From the NCBI GenBank assembly GCA_014360855.1, contig JACIWP010000074.1:1-12097 (forward strand): 12,097 bases of DNA, read 5' to 3'. Within the stretch, counting starts at the first letter, position 1, and the number at the start of each line of letters is the position of its first letter. A program made the position numbers and the translations under genes. Shown piece after piece: positions 1 through 7,293 of the stretch. This stretch comes from Anaerolineae bacterium. Its GTDB lineage: Bacteria > Chloroflexota > Anaerolineae > JACIWP01. The notes under the pieces were generated by a model, which searched no databases, was not told the origin of the DNA, and was given only the letters and a program-made list of their open reading frames with translations.

Positions 1-429
1 GATCATGGCCGTCCAGCAGGACCATCCGCACCATCCCCGCTGAAAGATCAACGGCCCGACGATCTTGGCCACCAGGTAATGGATGACCGAGCCGGCGAAA
101 ATGCCGGCCAGCAGGTAAAAGAAAAAGCCCTCCAACTGCATGTTCTCGCGCTGGAGAAGGCCCAGGAAGACCAGCATATAGGAGCCCACCAGGAACTGCG
201 CCAGCCGGCGGCCCCAGGGCTTCCGCCGGCGCGGTGCGAGGATGAAGGCCGTCATGCCCAGCCCGACGGCTGAGCCGATGTAACCGAAGTTGAAGAGGTA
301 AAAGGGCCGGCCAGTGGCGCGCCATAGGGCGATGCCCAGGCCCCAGAAGAGCACCATCATGCCCAGCGGTATGCGCAATGCCGGCCATTTCCCATCCTGC
401 CGGCGCGCCGGCGCAGGTGCCCCTGACAT
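1..429 (-). CDS. 4Fe-4S membrane polyferredoxin-like protein (5' part, runs off left edge)
   Basis: Reading left from an ATG at 429, an open frame of 143 codons continues past the window edge, so the C-terminus is missing. Hydrophobic stretches lie at about residues 19-36, 44-64, 77-93 and 102-128. The visible end is GPLIFQRGWCGWSCWTAMI, with Cys134 and Cys138. As I recall, the family of membrane 4Fe-4S proteins related to NapH/polyferredoxins has a very similar GRGWCGWxCWTAM block after several helices, followed by ferredoxin-type cysteine clusters that would lie outside this window. Such proteins usually pass electrons between the quinone pool or ferredoxin and a partner enzyme. The start lies only 9 bp after the larA stop, with GGAG about 12 bases upstream, so it is probably the last visible gene of the hydroxyacid operon. 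An electron-exit role for GlcDEF is inferred from position alone. Confidence 0.72.
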   Translation of the reverse strand, partial: MSGAPAPARRQDGKWPALRIPLGMMVLFWGLGIALWRATGRPFYLFNFGYIGSAVGLGMTAFILAPRRRKPWGRRLAQFLVGSYMLVFLGLLQRENMQLEGFFFYLLAGIFAGSVIHYLVAKIVGPLIFQRGWCGWSCWTAMI

Positions 430-438
430 GGACTGGAC

Positions 439-1725
439 TCACTCCGACCGCAAGACTGGACAGAGGTCGCCGCCGTGGGTGATGACCAGTACTTTCGCAT
501 GCTCCCCCTGGCGGGCGAAGGCACGCGCCAGGCCGGCCTCGATGCTCTCCGCCGGCGCATGCCCCACTACCGCCAGGTCGTCATCGCTCAACCCGCTGGT
601 CACCATCTGCACATAGGCCAGCTCATTGACCCGCGCCGCCACGACGGCGGTGTTCAGCCCCGTCCAATCCGTAAAGCCTCGGCGTGCCGCCTCGTGGCGG
701 ATGGCCTTGGAAGGCAGTCCTTGCGCCAGCCGCATGGCCTCCAGATGGCGAGGGTTGGTGGAAATTCCCTCCCAGCACGGGGAGACAAGGATGATATCGC
801 CGCCGCGTTTGACCACCAGCTCGGCGGCATAGAGCGCCTTGACGCCCTGCCAATAGTCCAGATCAGCAGGATGCGAGGAGATGACCACGATATCCGGCAT
901 GACCGGCACCGGCCGCACCCAGATCGGGGTCGCCAGCTCGACGGCGCGCCGGTGCGAGTGATAGGGGTCGCCGGCCACGACGTGCACCACTTCCGCCCTG
1001 GCGTTCAGCACGGTGTTGATCATACAGTCCAGCCGCACCCTCTGGACAATCGCCTCGATCTCCTGGCGGACGGGATTATCCAGCCGGCCCAGGTGCGGCA
1101 CCGGGCTGTACATGTTCAGCGCATGGGTGTGATGCGTGGTTTCCTCGCCGCAGACGCCCGGCTGGATGATTTTCGCGCCGCCGGACCAGCCGGCCAGGCA
1201 GTGCGGCACCGTGTTGCCCACCGCCACCACCAAATCAGCCTCCACCACGCGGCGGTTCACCACAATGGGAGTGCCGTTGGGCGTGGTGCCCAGATGCACC
1301 AGGTTGGCCCAGTCCATGGCGTCGTGATTGATGACGGGATAGGCGGACATGACCTGCCGGCCCACCTTGTGCTCGATTTCCGCCGGCGTCATGGCCCGAT
1401 GGGTACCGGTCGCGATGAGAATCTCGATGTGGAGGTTTCTGCCGGCGGCCTCCAGCTCCTCCAGCAAAGGAGGGAGCAGGACGTGCTGGGGGGTGGGACG
1501 GGTCATGTCATCCACGATGATGACGATGCGCTGGCCGGGCCGCACGAGGTCCCGCAGGGGCGGCCGGCCCACCGGCTCCCGCAGGGCCTGCCGCATGAGG
1601 GCGGCGGGATCCGCCGCGGCCGGCACGTCCGCCGGCGTCATGACGCCGAGCAGGTTGCGGCGGGGCAGGTGGAAAGAAAGGTTAGTATCCCCATACGGCA
1701 GTGAAATCACGATATCATCGGACAT
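439..1725 (-). CDS. larA: LarA-family nickel-dependent 2-hydroxyacid racemase (lactate racemase homologue)
   Basis: This 428-residue protein has full LarA length. LarA enzymes interconvert D- and L-2-hydroxyacids using a nickel-pincer nucleotide attached to a lysine. Landmarks in order are DDMTRPTP (72-79, Arg76), ATGTHR (105-110, His109), GNTVPHCLAGWSGGAK (170-185, His175 and Lys185), a histidine cluster ending at His201, and YWQGVKAL (291-298, Gln293 and Lys296). From memory, L. plantarum LarA uses Arg75, His108, His174, Lys184 (cofactor tether) and His200. All five match here with a constant shift of one. Trp292 falls where that enzyme has Tyr294, which may affect substrate choice. The ATG at 1725 has a GGTGAG-like Shine-Dalgarno. 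The gene lies 34 bp behind glcE. No cofactor genes (larB, larC, larE) are visible. The family also includes racemases of other hydroxyacids, so lactate is only the default guess; an oxidase beside it fits a role in supplying one enantiomer. Confidence 0.88.
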   Translation of the reverse strand: MSDDIVISLPYGDTNLSFHLPRRNLLGVMTPADVPAAADPAALMRQALREPVGRPPLRDLVRPGQRIVIIVDDMTRPTPQHVLLPPLLEELEAAGRNLHIEILIATGTHRAMTPAEIEHKVGRQVMSAYPVINHDAMDWANLVHLGTTPNGTPIVVNRRVVEADLVVAVGNTVPHCLAGWSGGAKIIQPGVCGEETTHHTHALNMYSPVPHLGRLDNPVRQEIEAIVQRVRLDCMINTVLNARAEVVHVVAGDPYHSHRRAVELATPIWVRPVPVMPDIVVISSHPADLDYWQGVKALYAAELVVKRGGDIILVSPCWEGISTNPRHLEAMRLAQGLPSKAIRHEAARRGFTDWTGLNTAVVAARVNELAYVQMVTSGLSDDDLAVVGHAPAESIEAGLARAFARQGEHAKVLVITHGGDLCPVLRSE

Positions 1726-1759
1726 GGGGCCTCACCAGGTGTATGTATAGGGGCCGTGC

Positions 1760-3073
1760 TCACAGCCGGCCGATAAAGCGCCCGGGCGAAAGGATGCCGG
1801 CAGGGTCGAAGCGCGCCTTGAGCGCCTGCATCAGCGGCCAATCGGGGCGGGGCGTGCCCCAGACGTCTAGATGTGCCTTGTGCTCCACCGGGATGCGTTC
1901 GATGATGGCGTGGCCGCCCATCTCGCCGGCCAGCGACTGCAGGGTCGAGGCGATCAGCGAGAGATGCGCATCCCGCGCTTGTGCCATCAGGTACAGCACG
2001 CCCAGGCCGGGGCGCGCCAGCAGGTTCAGGCTGGCCTGGCCCTCCGCCTCCAGGTGCTGGACGGCGGACCAGAGACTGCCCACCGCCGAGATGGGCACAT
2101 ACAGGCGCGCCACCAAGGGTTCCGGCGAAACGGCCGGCATATCCTGCACCAGTTGGCGGATTTGCTGGCCCTCTGATTCCTCGTCGGCCAACTGTTCCAC
2201 ATGGCGGGCGTGCGCACTGGCGGCTATGGTGCTCAGGTCCCGGTACTGCCGCTGGATGACCTCCGGCGTTCCTTCCAGCCCAATGACGCCCCACAGGGAT
2301 ACATCCGAGCGGTTCGGCACCACGCGCCCCTGCACCAGGTCGAGGGAGGTGGGCAGGAGGACGGAATCGAGCACCTGCTGGACGAAGGCAAAGGCATCGC
2401 CGGCGCGGTCAAAGCCGATCAGCATCCAGCGGCGCTCGGGCGGCATGGGGAAGAGCCGGCAGGTCACGCGCGTGATGACGCCCAGGGTGCCGTAGGAACC
2501 GATAAAGGCGCGGGTCAGGTCATAGCCGGCGACGTTCTTGACCGTTTTCCCGCCCACGTCGATCACCTCACCGTTCGTCAGCGCCACCTGCATTCCCAGC
2601 ACAATATCGCGCGCTGCGCCGTAGCGCAGGCGGGATGGGCCGAAGGCATTGGCGGCCACCACGCCCCCCAGCGTTGCCCGTTCGGCCGCCGGCGGGTCCA
2701 GGGGCAGAAGCTGGCGTTTGCCTTCCACAAGCTCCTGCAGGGTGCGCAGGGTGCAGCCGGCGCCGGCGGTCAGCGTCAAATTCGGCGCGTCATAATCCAC
2801 AACCTCGTCCAGCGCACCCAGGTCCAGCGCCACGTCGTAGCGGCGGGGGATGTTGCCGATGCCCATCTGCGTGCCGCTTCCCCAGGGGATGACCCCCCAG
2901 CCCTCGCGCGAGCACAGCGCCAGCAGTTTCCCCACCTCGCCGGCATCCTGGGGGCGCGCCACGATGGACGGCCGGCGGCCATCCACCTCATACGCGGAAC
3001 ACAGGTCCGATATAATCACCTGATGCGGTGCAAGCAGACTCTCCAGCTTGGTCAGCATCTCTTCGGGATTCAT
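1760..3073 (-). CDS. glcE: Glycolate/D-lactate oxidase FAD-binding subunit GlcE
   Basis: This 437-residue protein is a second, shorter FAD-domain (PCMH-type) flavoprotein subunit of the glycolate oxidase complex. FAD-contact features are IPWGSGTQMGIGN (62-74), the TLGGVVAANAFGPSRLRYG block (134-152), GKTVKNVAGYDLTRAF (175-190) and SYGTLGVIT (193-201). The tail FDPAGILSPGRF is typical of the family. It lacks the HAGDGNLH and TGEHGIG signatures of the catalytic GlcD subunit, which is what separates GlcE from GlcD. The start codon overlaps the glcD stop as ATGA (3070-3073), implying translational coupling. In E. coli, GlcE is needed for an active GlcDEF complex at the membrane that passes electrons to quinone. 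Whether the substrate here is glycolate or D-lactate cannot be read from the sequence. Confidence 0.92.
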   Translation of the reverse strand: MNPEEMLTKLESLLAPHQVIISDLCSAYEVDGRRPSIVARPQDAGEVGKLLALCSREGWGVIPWGSGTQMGIGNIPRRYDVALDLGALDEVVDYDAPNLTLTAGAGCTLRTLQELVEGKRQLLPLDPPAAERATLGGVVAANAFGPSRLRYGAARDIVLGMQVALTNGEVIDVGGKTVKNVAGYDLTRAFIGSYGTLGVITRVTCRLFPMPPERRWMLIGFDRAGDAFAFVQQVLDSVLLPTSLDLVQGRVVPNRSDVSLWGVIGLEGTPEVIQRQYRDLSTIAASAHARHVEQLADEESEGQQIRQLVQDMPAVSPEPLVARLYVPISAVGSLWSAVQHLEAEGQASLNLLARPGLGVLYLMAQARDAHLSLIASTLQSLAGEMGGHAIIERIPVEHKAHLDVWGTPRPDWPLMQALKARFDPAGILSPGRFIGRL

Positions 3074-4467
3074 GATGGAACTCCCTTGCTGGTTTGCGGC
3101 AGGACTTTGCCGGGGTTGAGCAGGTCAATCGGGTCAAACGCTTCTTTCACCCACCGCATGGCCTGGATGGCGGCCGGCGAGGCGATCAGCGGCATGCCGT
3201 GGATTTTCTCCAGCCCGATGCCGTGCTCGCCGGTGATGGTGCCGCCGGCCTCCACACAAATGCGCATAATTTCCGCGCCGGCGCGCTCCACCAGCTCCAA
3301 AATACCCTCCTCGCGCGGATCAAAGAGGATGAGCGGGTGCAGGTTGCCATCGCCGGCATGGAAGACGTTGCCGATGGGCAGGCCGTAGCGCTGGCCGATC
3401 TCCCGCACCTGGCGCAGGACCTGTGGAAGGGCGGTGCGGGGCACCGTGCCGTCGTTGACCAGGTAGGCCGGCTTGATACGGCCCGTGGCGCCGAAGGCAC
3501 CGCGCCGGCCGGCCCACAGCTTGTCCCGCTCCTCCGCGCTCCGCGCCACCTGCACCGCCCGGGCGCGGTTGCGCCGGCAAATGTCCACAATCTGCTCGGC
3601 GATCTCCTCCATGCCGTCTTTCAGACCGTCCAGCTCGATGATGAGCACCGCCTCGGCGTCGGTAGGATAGCCGGCATGGGTGGCCTCCTCGACGGCGCGC
3701 ATCATCAACTGGTCCATCATCTCCAGCGTGGCCGGCACGATGCCGGCGGCGATGATGTCGGATACCGCCTGGCTGGCGCCGTCCAGGTCGTCGAAGATAG
3801 CGAGCATGGTCTTGATGGCCTCGGGCACATGCAGGAGGCGCACCGTCACTGCGGTGACGACCCCCAGGGTGCCCTCGGAACCGACCAGCAGGCCCACCAG
3901 GTCATAGCCGGGGGTGTCAAACGCTTTGCCGCCGAGCTGGATCACCCGGCCGTCGTACAGCACCACTTCCAGTCCCAGCACATGGTTGGTGGTGACGCCG
4001 TACTTCAGGCAGTGGGGGCCGCCGGCGTTCTCCGCCACGTTGCCGCCCAGGGTGGAGACTTTCTGGCTGGCTGGGTCCGGCGCGTACAGGTAGCCGTACG
4101 GCGCAAGGATCTCCTGCAGGGTCAGGTTGTACAGGCCGGCCTCCACCACGGCGCGCTGATTGGGGATATCAATCTCGCGCACCTTTGTCATGCGCGAAAG
4201 GGTCAGCACAATGCCACCTTGGGAGGCCACAGAGCCTCCGCTCAGGTTGGTGCCGCCCCCGCGCGGGATAATGGGTATGCGGTGGGCATGTGCCAGCGCC
4301 ATAATGCGGGAGACCTGCTCCGTGCTCTCCGGGAAAACCACCACATCCGGCCGGCCGGAATGGATGGACGCGTCATAGGCATAGAGCAGGAGATCCTCCG
4401 GGTCCGTCAGCACATGCTCCGGGCCAACAATTTCCCGCAAGGCGTGAAGGGTGCTCTCGTCTATCAT
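3070..4467 (-). CDS. glcD: Glycolate/D-lactate oxidase catalytic subunit GlcD
   Basis: This 465-residue FAD-linked oxidase has the usual GlcD length. The N-terminal FAD domain shows PRGGGTNLSGG (68-78), the LGGNVAENAGGPHCLKYG block (140-157) and SEGTLGVVTAVTVRLL (197-212). The C-terminal domain has HAGDGNLH (370-377), TGEHGIG (412-418) and the closing FDPIDLLNPGKVLP. These motifs mark the catalytic flavoprotein that oxidises 2-hydroxyacids to 2-oxoacids. I chose the ATG at 4467 because AGGGAG lies 8 bases upstream and the protein begins MIDESTLHAL, where relatives begin. The frame is open back to 4590, but that start would overlap glcF by about 100 bp and add a low-complexity leader. The gene follows glcF by 20 bp and overlaps glcE by four bases. 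Confidence 0.94.
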   Translation of the reverse strand: MIDESTLHALREIVGPEHVLTDPEDLLLYAYDASIHSGRPDVVVFPESTEQVSRIMALAHAHRIPIIPRGGGTNLSGGSVASQGGIVLTLSRMTKVREIDIPNQRAVVEAGLYNLTLQEILAPYGYLYAPDPASQKVSTLGGNVAENAGGPHCLKYGVTTNHVLGLEVVLYDGRVIQLGGKAFDTPGYDLVGLLVGSEGTLGVVTAVTVRLLHVPEAIKTMLAIFDDLDGASQAVSDIIAAGIVPATLEMMDQLMMRAVEEATHAGYPTDAEAVLIIELDGLKDGMEEIAEQIVDICRRNRARAVQVARSAEERDKLWAGRRGAFGATGRIKPAYLVNDGTVPRTALPQVLRQVREIGQRYGLPIGNVFHAGDGNLHPLILFDPREEGILELVERAGAEIMRICVEAGGTITGEHGIGLEKIHGMPLIASPAAIQAMRWVKEAFDPIDLLNPGKVLPQTSKGVPS

Positions 4468-4487
4468 TGCACTGCTCCCTGCCGGCA

Positions 4488-5660
4488 TCAGGCCGGCTCC
4501 TCCAGGGTGGACAGCAGTAGCTCCGCCACATCCATAACGGGCATGCGCAGGCGCTGACGCCGTGCGGCCATGCCCAGGGTGCGCTGGCACTGTTGGCAGG
4601 CCGTCACGATCACCTCTGCCTTGACCTGCTGGGCCTGAGCCAGCCGGCGGCCGGCGATCTGCGCCGAAAGCTCCGGGTCAATGGATTCCAGGTTCCCGCC
4701 GCCCCCACAGCAGGTGGCCAGGGCGTGATGGGTGGACATTTCCACCAGCTCCACCCCCGGCAGGGAAGTGATGACATGGCGCGGGGCATCGTAGACGCCG
4801 CTCTTGCGGCCCAGGTCGCAGGGGTCATGATAGGTCACGCGCAGGGGGCCGGCAGTGTCCCCGGCCCGGCGCAGTGCCGGCGGGTGGGCCGGCACAATGC
4901 GCCCTTCATCTATCAGCGCCGCCAGCAGTTCGGTAGCATGCACCACCTGGAAGGAGGCCGGCGGATACTTCAGCTTCCAGGTATGGTAGCAGGAGGGACA
5001 GGAAGTGATCAGCCAGCGTGCCCCCAATGCTTCCACGGCGCGGATATTATGCTCGATGAGCGGCTCCACATCGCGCCCAGCGGAGATGAGGGGATAGCCA
5101 CAGCACCACTCCTCGCCGCCCAGGGTGGTGAAGGTGACGCCGGCGCGCTGGAGCACCTGGACGAAGGCCTGGGGAATGCTGTAGACCATGGGATACAGGC
5201 TGGCGACGCACCCGACGAAGAAGACCACTTCCGCCGGCTGGCCGGCGGGCACCTCCAGGTTGATGTTCTCCTGCCACAAGGTGCGGTGGGTATTGTCCTC
5301 GCCGGCGATGTTGTGGCTGGTGAACACGCGCTCCTCCAGCGCCCGGAGCGGGGCCGGCAGGGCATCCACATGGGCCAGCCAGCGGCGCGCCCCCTCGAAG
5401 ATCTCGTCAGTGCGGACACCGCTCAGGCAGGTTTGCTGGCACAGCCGGCAGTCCAGACAGCGGTACACGTAATAGCTCAGCTTGGGGCTGAGTTCCAGCC
5501 GGCCGTTCAGCACCGAGAGCAGTAGCTGAATTTTGCCGCGCGCCACCGCCGATTCCATGCGCAGGGCATCATACGTGGGGCATGCCGCCTGACAGAAGCC
5601 GCATCGCGTACAGCGGAGCATTTCGTCCATGTAGGGGGCGAGCAGTTCTTTGAAGTCCAC
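4488..5660 (-). CDS. glcF: Glycolate/D-lactate oxidase iron-sulfur subunit GlcF
   Basis: This 390-residue electron-transfer subunit has two ferredoxin-type 4Fe-4S sites, CTRCGFCQAACP (17-28) and CLDCRLCQQTC (68-78). Two cysteine-rich CCG domains follow: Cys151, Cys186-Cys187, Cys221 and Cys224 in the first, and Cys281, Cys317-Cys318, Cys355 and Cys358 in the second. This is the layout of GlcF and of heterodisulfide reductase subunit D. With glcD and glcE adjacent, GlcF is the clear reading: it takes electrons from the GlcD flavin toward the membrane. The start is GTG at 5660, with GGAGGT five bases upstream; an internal ATG at 5630 lacks so good a site. All expected cysteines are present, so the subunit looks intact. 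Confidence 0.93.
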   Translation of the reverse strand: MDFKELLAPYMDEMLRCTRCGFCQAACPTYDALRMESAVARGKIQLLLSVLNGRLELSPKLSYYVYRCLDCRLCQQTCLSGVRTDEIFEGARRWLAHVDALPAPLRALEERVFTSHNIAGEDNTHRTLWQENINLEVPAGQPAEVVFFVGCVASLYPMVYSIPQAFVQVLQRAGVTFTTLGGEEWCCGYPLISAGRDVEPLIEHNIRAVEALGARWLITSCPSCYHTWKLKYPPASFQVVHATELLAALIDEGRIVPAHPPALRRAGDTAGPLRVTYHDPCDLGRKSGVYDAPRHVITSLPGVELVEMSTHHALATCCGGGGNLESIDPELSAQIAGRRLAQAQQVKAEVIVTACQQCQRTLGMAARRQRLRMPVMDVAELLLSTLEEPA

Positions 5661-5690
5661 CCCGCACCTCCGTTGACAGGCCTTGGGATG

Positions 5691-5725
5691 CCCAGCCCCA
5701 GCCTGCGGTTGGGGCTGGGGCTGGG
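5691..5725 (-). repeat. Intercistronic 13-bp G/C hairpin between aminotransferase gene and glcF
   Basis: A perfect inverted repeat has arms CCCAGCCCCAGCC (5691-5703) and GGCTGGGGCTGGG (5713-5725) around a 9-base spacer. In the leftward transcript it folds 8 bases after the aminotransferase stop and well before the glcF ribosome-binding site. No U-tract follows, so it is not a standard terminator. It may block 3'-to-5' decay or mark an RNA processing site, giving the genes before and after it different transcript levels. Confidence 0.6.
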
Positions 5726-5733
5726 GTTATGTC

Positions 5734-6894
5734 TCAGCTCAGGAACACCTTCTGAGCGGCGGCTACGCCGGCGCCGTGCTCGAAGGCGTAGCCGCTGGCG
5801 GCCAGGGCGCTCTCCAGCGCGCCCATCACCGCCAAGATATCGGCCGGCGTGTGGGCGCCCATATGTCCGATGCGGAAATACTGCGCCCGGCAGGCGGGAT
5901 GCAGTCCGCCGGCCACGATGACGCCGGCGGCTCCGATCTTCCCCACCAGCGCGGCATCCACCCCTTCGGGATAATACGGCGCGGTCATCGTATGGGCCCG
6001 GCAGTGCTCGCGCGGCAGTTGGCGCAGGCCGAGCGCCGTGACGCCGGCCTTGCAGGCGTCGCTGAGCTTGCGGTGCCGGGCAATGCGCGCCTCCATGCCC
6101 TCGGCCAGGATCTGTCCCAGGCTGACGTTGAGGGCGGCGATGAGGTTGACCGCCGGCGTGCCGAAGTAGGCCGGCTTGCGCGCCTCGTAGGCCTCCATGA
6201 TGGGCAGCCAATTGCCGAAATCGGCGTAGTAGTTGCAGACGGGCATCTTGCGCTTGCGCCAGGCTTCCAGGGCGCGCGGGCCGGCCACCACCAGCGCCAA
6301 CCCCGGCGGGGCACCAACGGCCTTCTGAGAGGCGGTCAGCGCCAGGTCCACCCCCCATTCGTCCATACGCAGTTCCTCGCCGGCGACCGAGCAGACGCCG
6401 TCCACCACGGCCAGCGCGCCGTACTGGCGCGCCAGCGCCGCCACGCCCTTCACGTCCGCCAGCACGCCGGTGGAAGTGTCCACCTGGGTGACCGTGACGA
6501 GCTTATAGGAATGGGATCGCAGGGCCTCTTCCACCTGCTCCAGGGCCGGCATGTCGCCGACCTCGGCCCGCACATGGTCCACCTGCGCGCCGTAGCGCTC
6601 CATCAGGGCGCCGAAGCGGTCGCCGAAGTAGCCCGTGTTCACCACCAGCGCCCGATCGCCTGGCTCGATCAGGTTGGCGCCGGCCATGTCCATGGCCAGG
6701 GTACCGGTGCCAGCGACGATAAAGGGCTGGCCGCTGGGGGACATGAACACCTCGCGCATGCGTTCCAGCGCCTGGCCGAACTGCTCCATAAACCAGGGGT
6801 CTAGGTGGCTGGTGGTGGGTTTCCCCATCTCCCGCAGTACCGCCGGGTCGAACTCGATCGGGCCGGGAATCATCAGCAGTTTTCGACCTTTCAT
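5734..6894 (-). CDS. Class V aminotransferase, alanine(serine)-glyoxylate type
   Basis: This 386-residue PLP enzyme should convert glyoxylate plus alanine (or serine) to glycine plus pyruvate (or hydroxypyruvate). Visible landmarks are the N-terminal MIPGPIEFDP (8-17), SGQPFIVAGTGTLAMD (54-69), VTQVDTSTGVL (135-145), VDGVCSV (164-170, Asp165 facing the PLP nitrogen), TASQKAVGAPPG (187-198, Lys191 as Schiff-base lysine) and YFRIGHMG (339-346, Arg341 as likely substrate-carboxylate arginine). From memory it resembles yeast alanine-glyoxylate aminotransferase Agx1 closely around DTST and TASQKAxGAPxGL. The related serine-pyruvate, ureidoglycine-glyoxylate and 2-aminoethylphosphonate transaminases are less likely because glcFDE follows directly and makes glyoxylate from glycolate. 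The ATG at 6894 has AAGGAGAG upstream. The gene lies 57 bp behind the MoaD-like gene. Confidence 0.88.
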   Translation of the reverse strand: MKGRKLLMIPGPIEFDPAVLREMGKPTTSHLDPWFMEQFGQALERMREVFMSPSGQPFIVAGTGTLAMDMAGANLIEPGDRALVVNTGYFGDRFGALMERYGAQVDHVRAEVGDMPALEQVEEALRSHSYKLVTVTQVDTSTGVLADVKGVAALARQYGALAVVDGVCSVAGEELRMDEWGVDLALTASQKAVGAPPGLALVVAGPRALEAWRKRKMPVCNYYADFGNWLPIMEAYEARKPAYFGTPAVNLIAALNVSLGQILAEGMEARIARHRKLSDACKAGVTALGLRQLPREHCRAHTMTAPYYPEGVDAALVGKIGAAGVIVAGGLHPACRAQYFRIGHMGAHTPADILAVMGALESALAASGYAFEHGAGVAAAQKVFLS

Positions 6895-6951
6895 GCGCCT
6901 CTCTCCTTGATAAACTATAAAATGGGGGGCACACCCGCCGGCCGGCTGTTT

Positions 6952-7203
6952 TCATCCCCCGCCGATGGTCGGCGGCAGGATGTCAATCACATCGCCATCT
7001 TGAACCACATAATCAGGGGGCAAGGGTCTGGCCTCTTTCAGATAGCGATTTGCCCAGCGCGGGGGGATGCCAATGCGCTCGCGAATCTGATCTATCGTCG
7101 TACCTTCCTCGACCTGCAGGGTGAGGTGGCCGTCGTAGCCGTGTTCCTGAGCGAACTTGCGCAGAATGGAATAGAGCCGGATGTGCACGGTTGCCGGCGA
7201 CAT
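6952..7203 (-). CDS. MoaD/ThiS-like ubiquitin-fold sulfur-carrier protein
   Basis: This protein has 83 residues from the ATG at 7203. That start is set by AAGGAGG, with 4 bases between it and the ATG; the frame extends back to 7257, but that part overlaps the promoter. It shows the beta-grasp pattern: VHIRLYSILRKFA at the N-terminus, VEEGTTIDQIRERIGIP in the middle, and DGDVIDILPPTIGGG at the end. MoaD and ThiS end in Gly-Gly, which is adenylated and converted to a thiocarboxylate to supply sulfur for molybdopterin or thiazole. This protein ends in three glycines. No MoeB/ThiF-type activator, MoaE or ThiG is in the window, so its partner is unknown. It is the first gene after the operon promoter, ahead of the aminotransferase gene. 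Alternatives are a dedicated sulfur donor for a cofactor made elsewhere or a protein-modifying carrier. Confidence 0.8.
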   Translation of the reverse strand: MSPATVHIRLYSILRKFAQEHGYDGHLTLQVEEGTTIDQIRERIGIPPRWANRYLKEARPLPPDYVVQDGDVIDILPPTIGGG

Positions 7204-7224
7204 CGTACCTCCTTGATCCAGCAC

Positions 7225-7257
7225 GTGAAACTCGGGATAATTATAACCCGGTTTCAC
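7225..7257. promoter_or_regulatory. Inverted-repeat operator spanning the operon -10 box
   Basis: The plus strand reads GTGAAACtCGGG (7225-7236), a 10-base AT-rich centre, then CCCGGTTTCAC (7247-7257). The two arms match over 11 bp with one extra T in the left arm. The -10 box lies in the centre. A transcript starting near 7233 would contain only one arm, so this acts in DNA and not as an RNA hairpin, and fits a repressor site. The regulator is not identifiable here. Confidence 0.6.
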
Positions 7258-7268
7258 CGCGCCGCCAA
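7240..7268 (-). promoter_or_regulatory. Promoter of the MoaD-aminotransferase-glcFDE-larA operon
   Basis: Read leftward, TTGGCG (7268-7263, 4 of 6 consensus bases) is followed by a 17-bp spacer and TATAAT (7245-7240, perfect -10). Transcription should begin near 7233, about 30 bases before the MoaD-like ATG. No comparable leftward promoter is visible before the following genes, which supports one operon. Confidence 0.7.
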
Positions 7269-7293
7269 ACCGTGCGAAATCACAGTGCCCAGC

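Noticed and set aside
475..1704. Long rightward open frame (409 codons) opposite larA
   Set aside because: It lies wholly antisense to a gene with full catalytic motifs, and its His/Gln/Arg-rich product is typical of antisense frames in GC-rich DNA.
3094..4557. Long rightward open frame (487 codons) opposite glcD
   Set aside because: It is an antisense shadow of a motif-complete glcD, with no recognisable domain in its His/Gly/Gln-rich product.
4468..4590. 41-residue N-terminal extension of GlcD
   Set aside because: It overlaps glcF by about 100 bp, is low complexity, and the ATG at 4467 has a good ribosome-binding site and the family start.
5683..6804. Rightward open frame (373 codons) opposite the aminotransferase gene
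   Set aside because: It is antisense to a gene with an intact PLP site, and its start lies in the G-rich hairpin.
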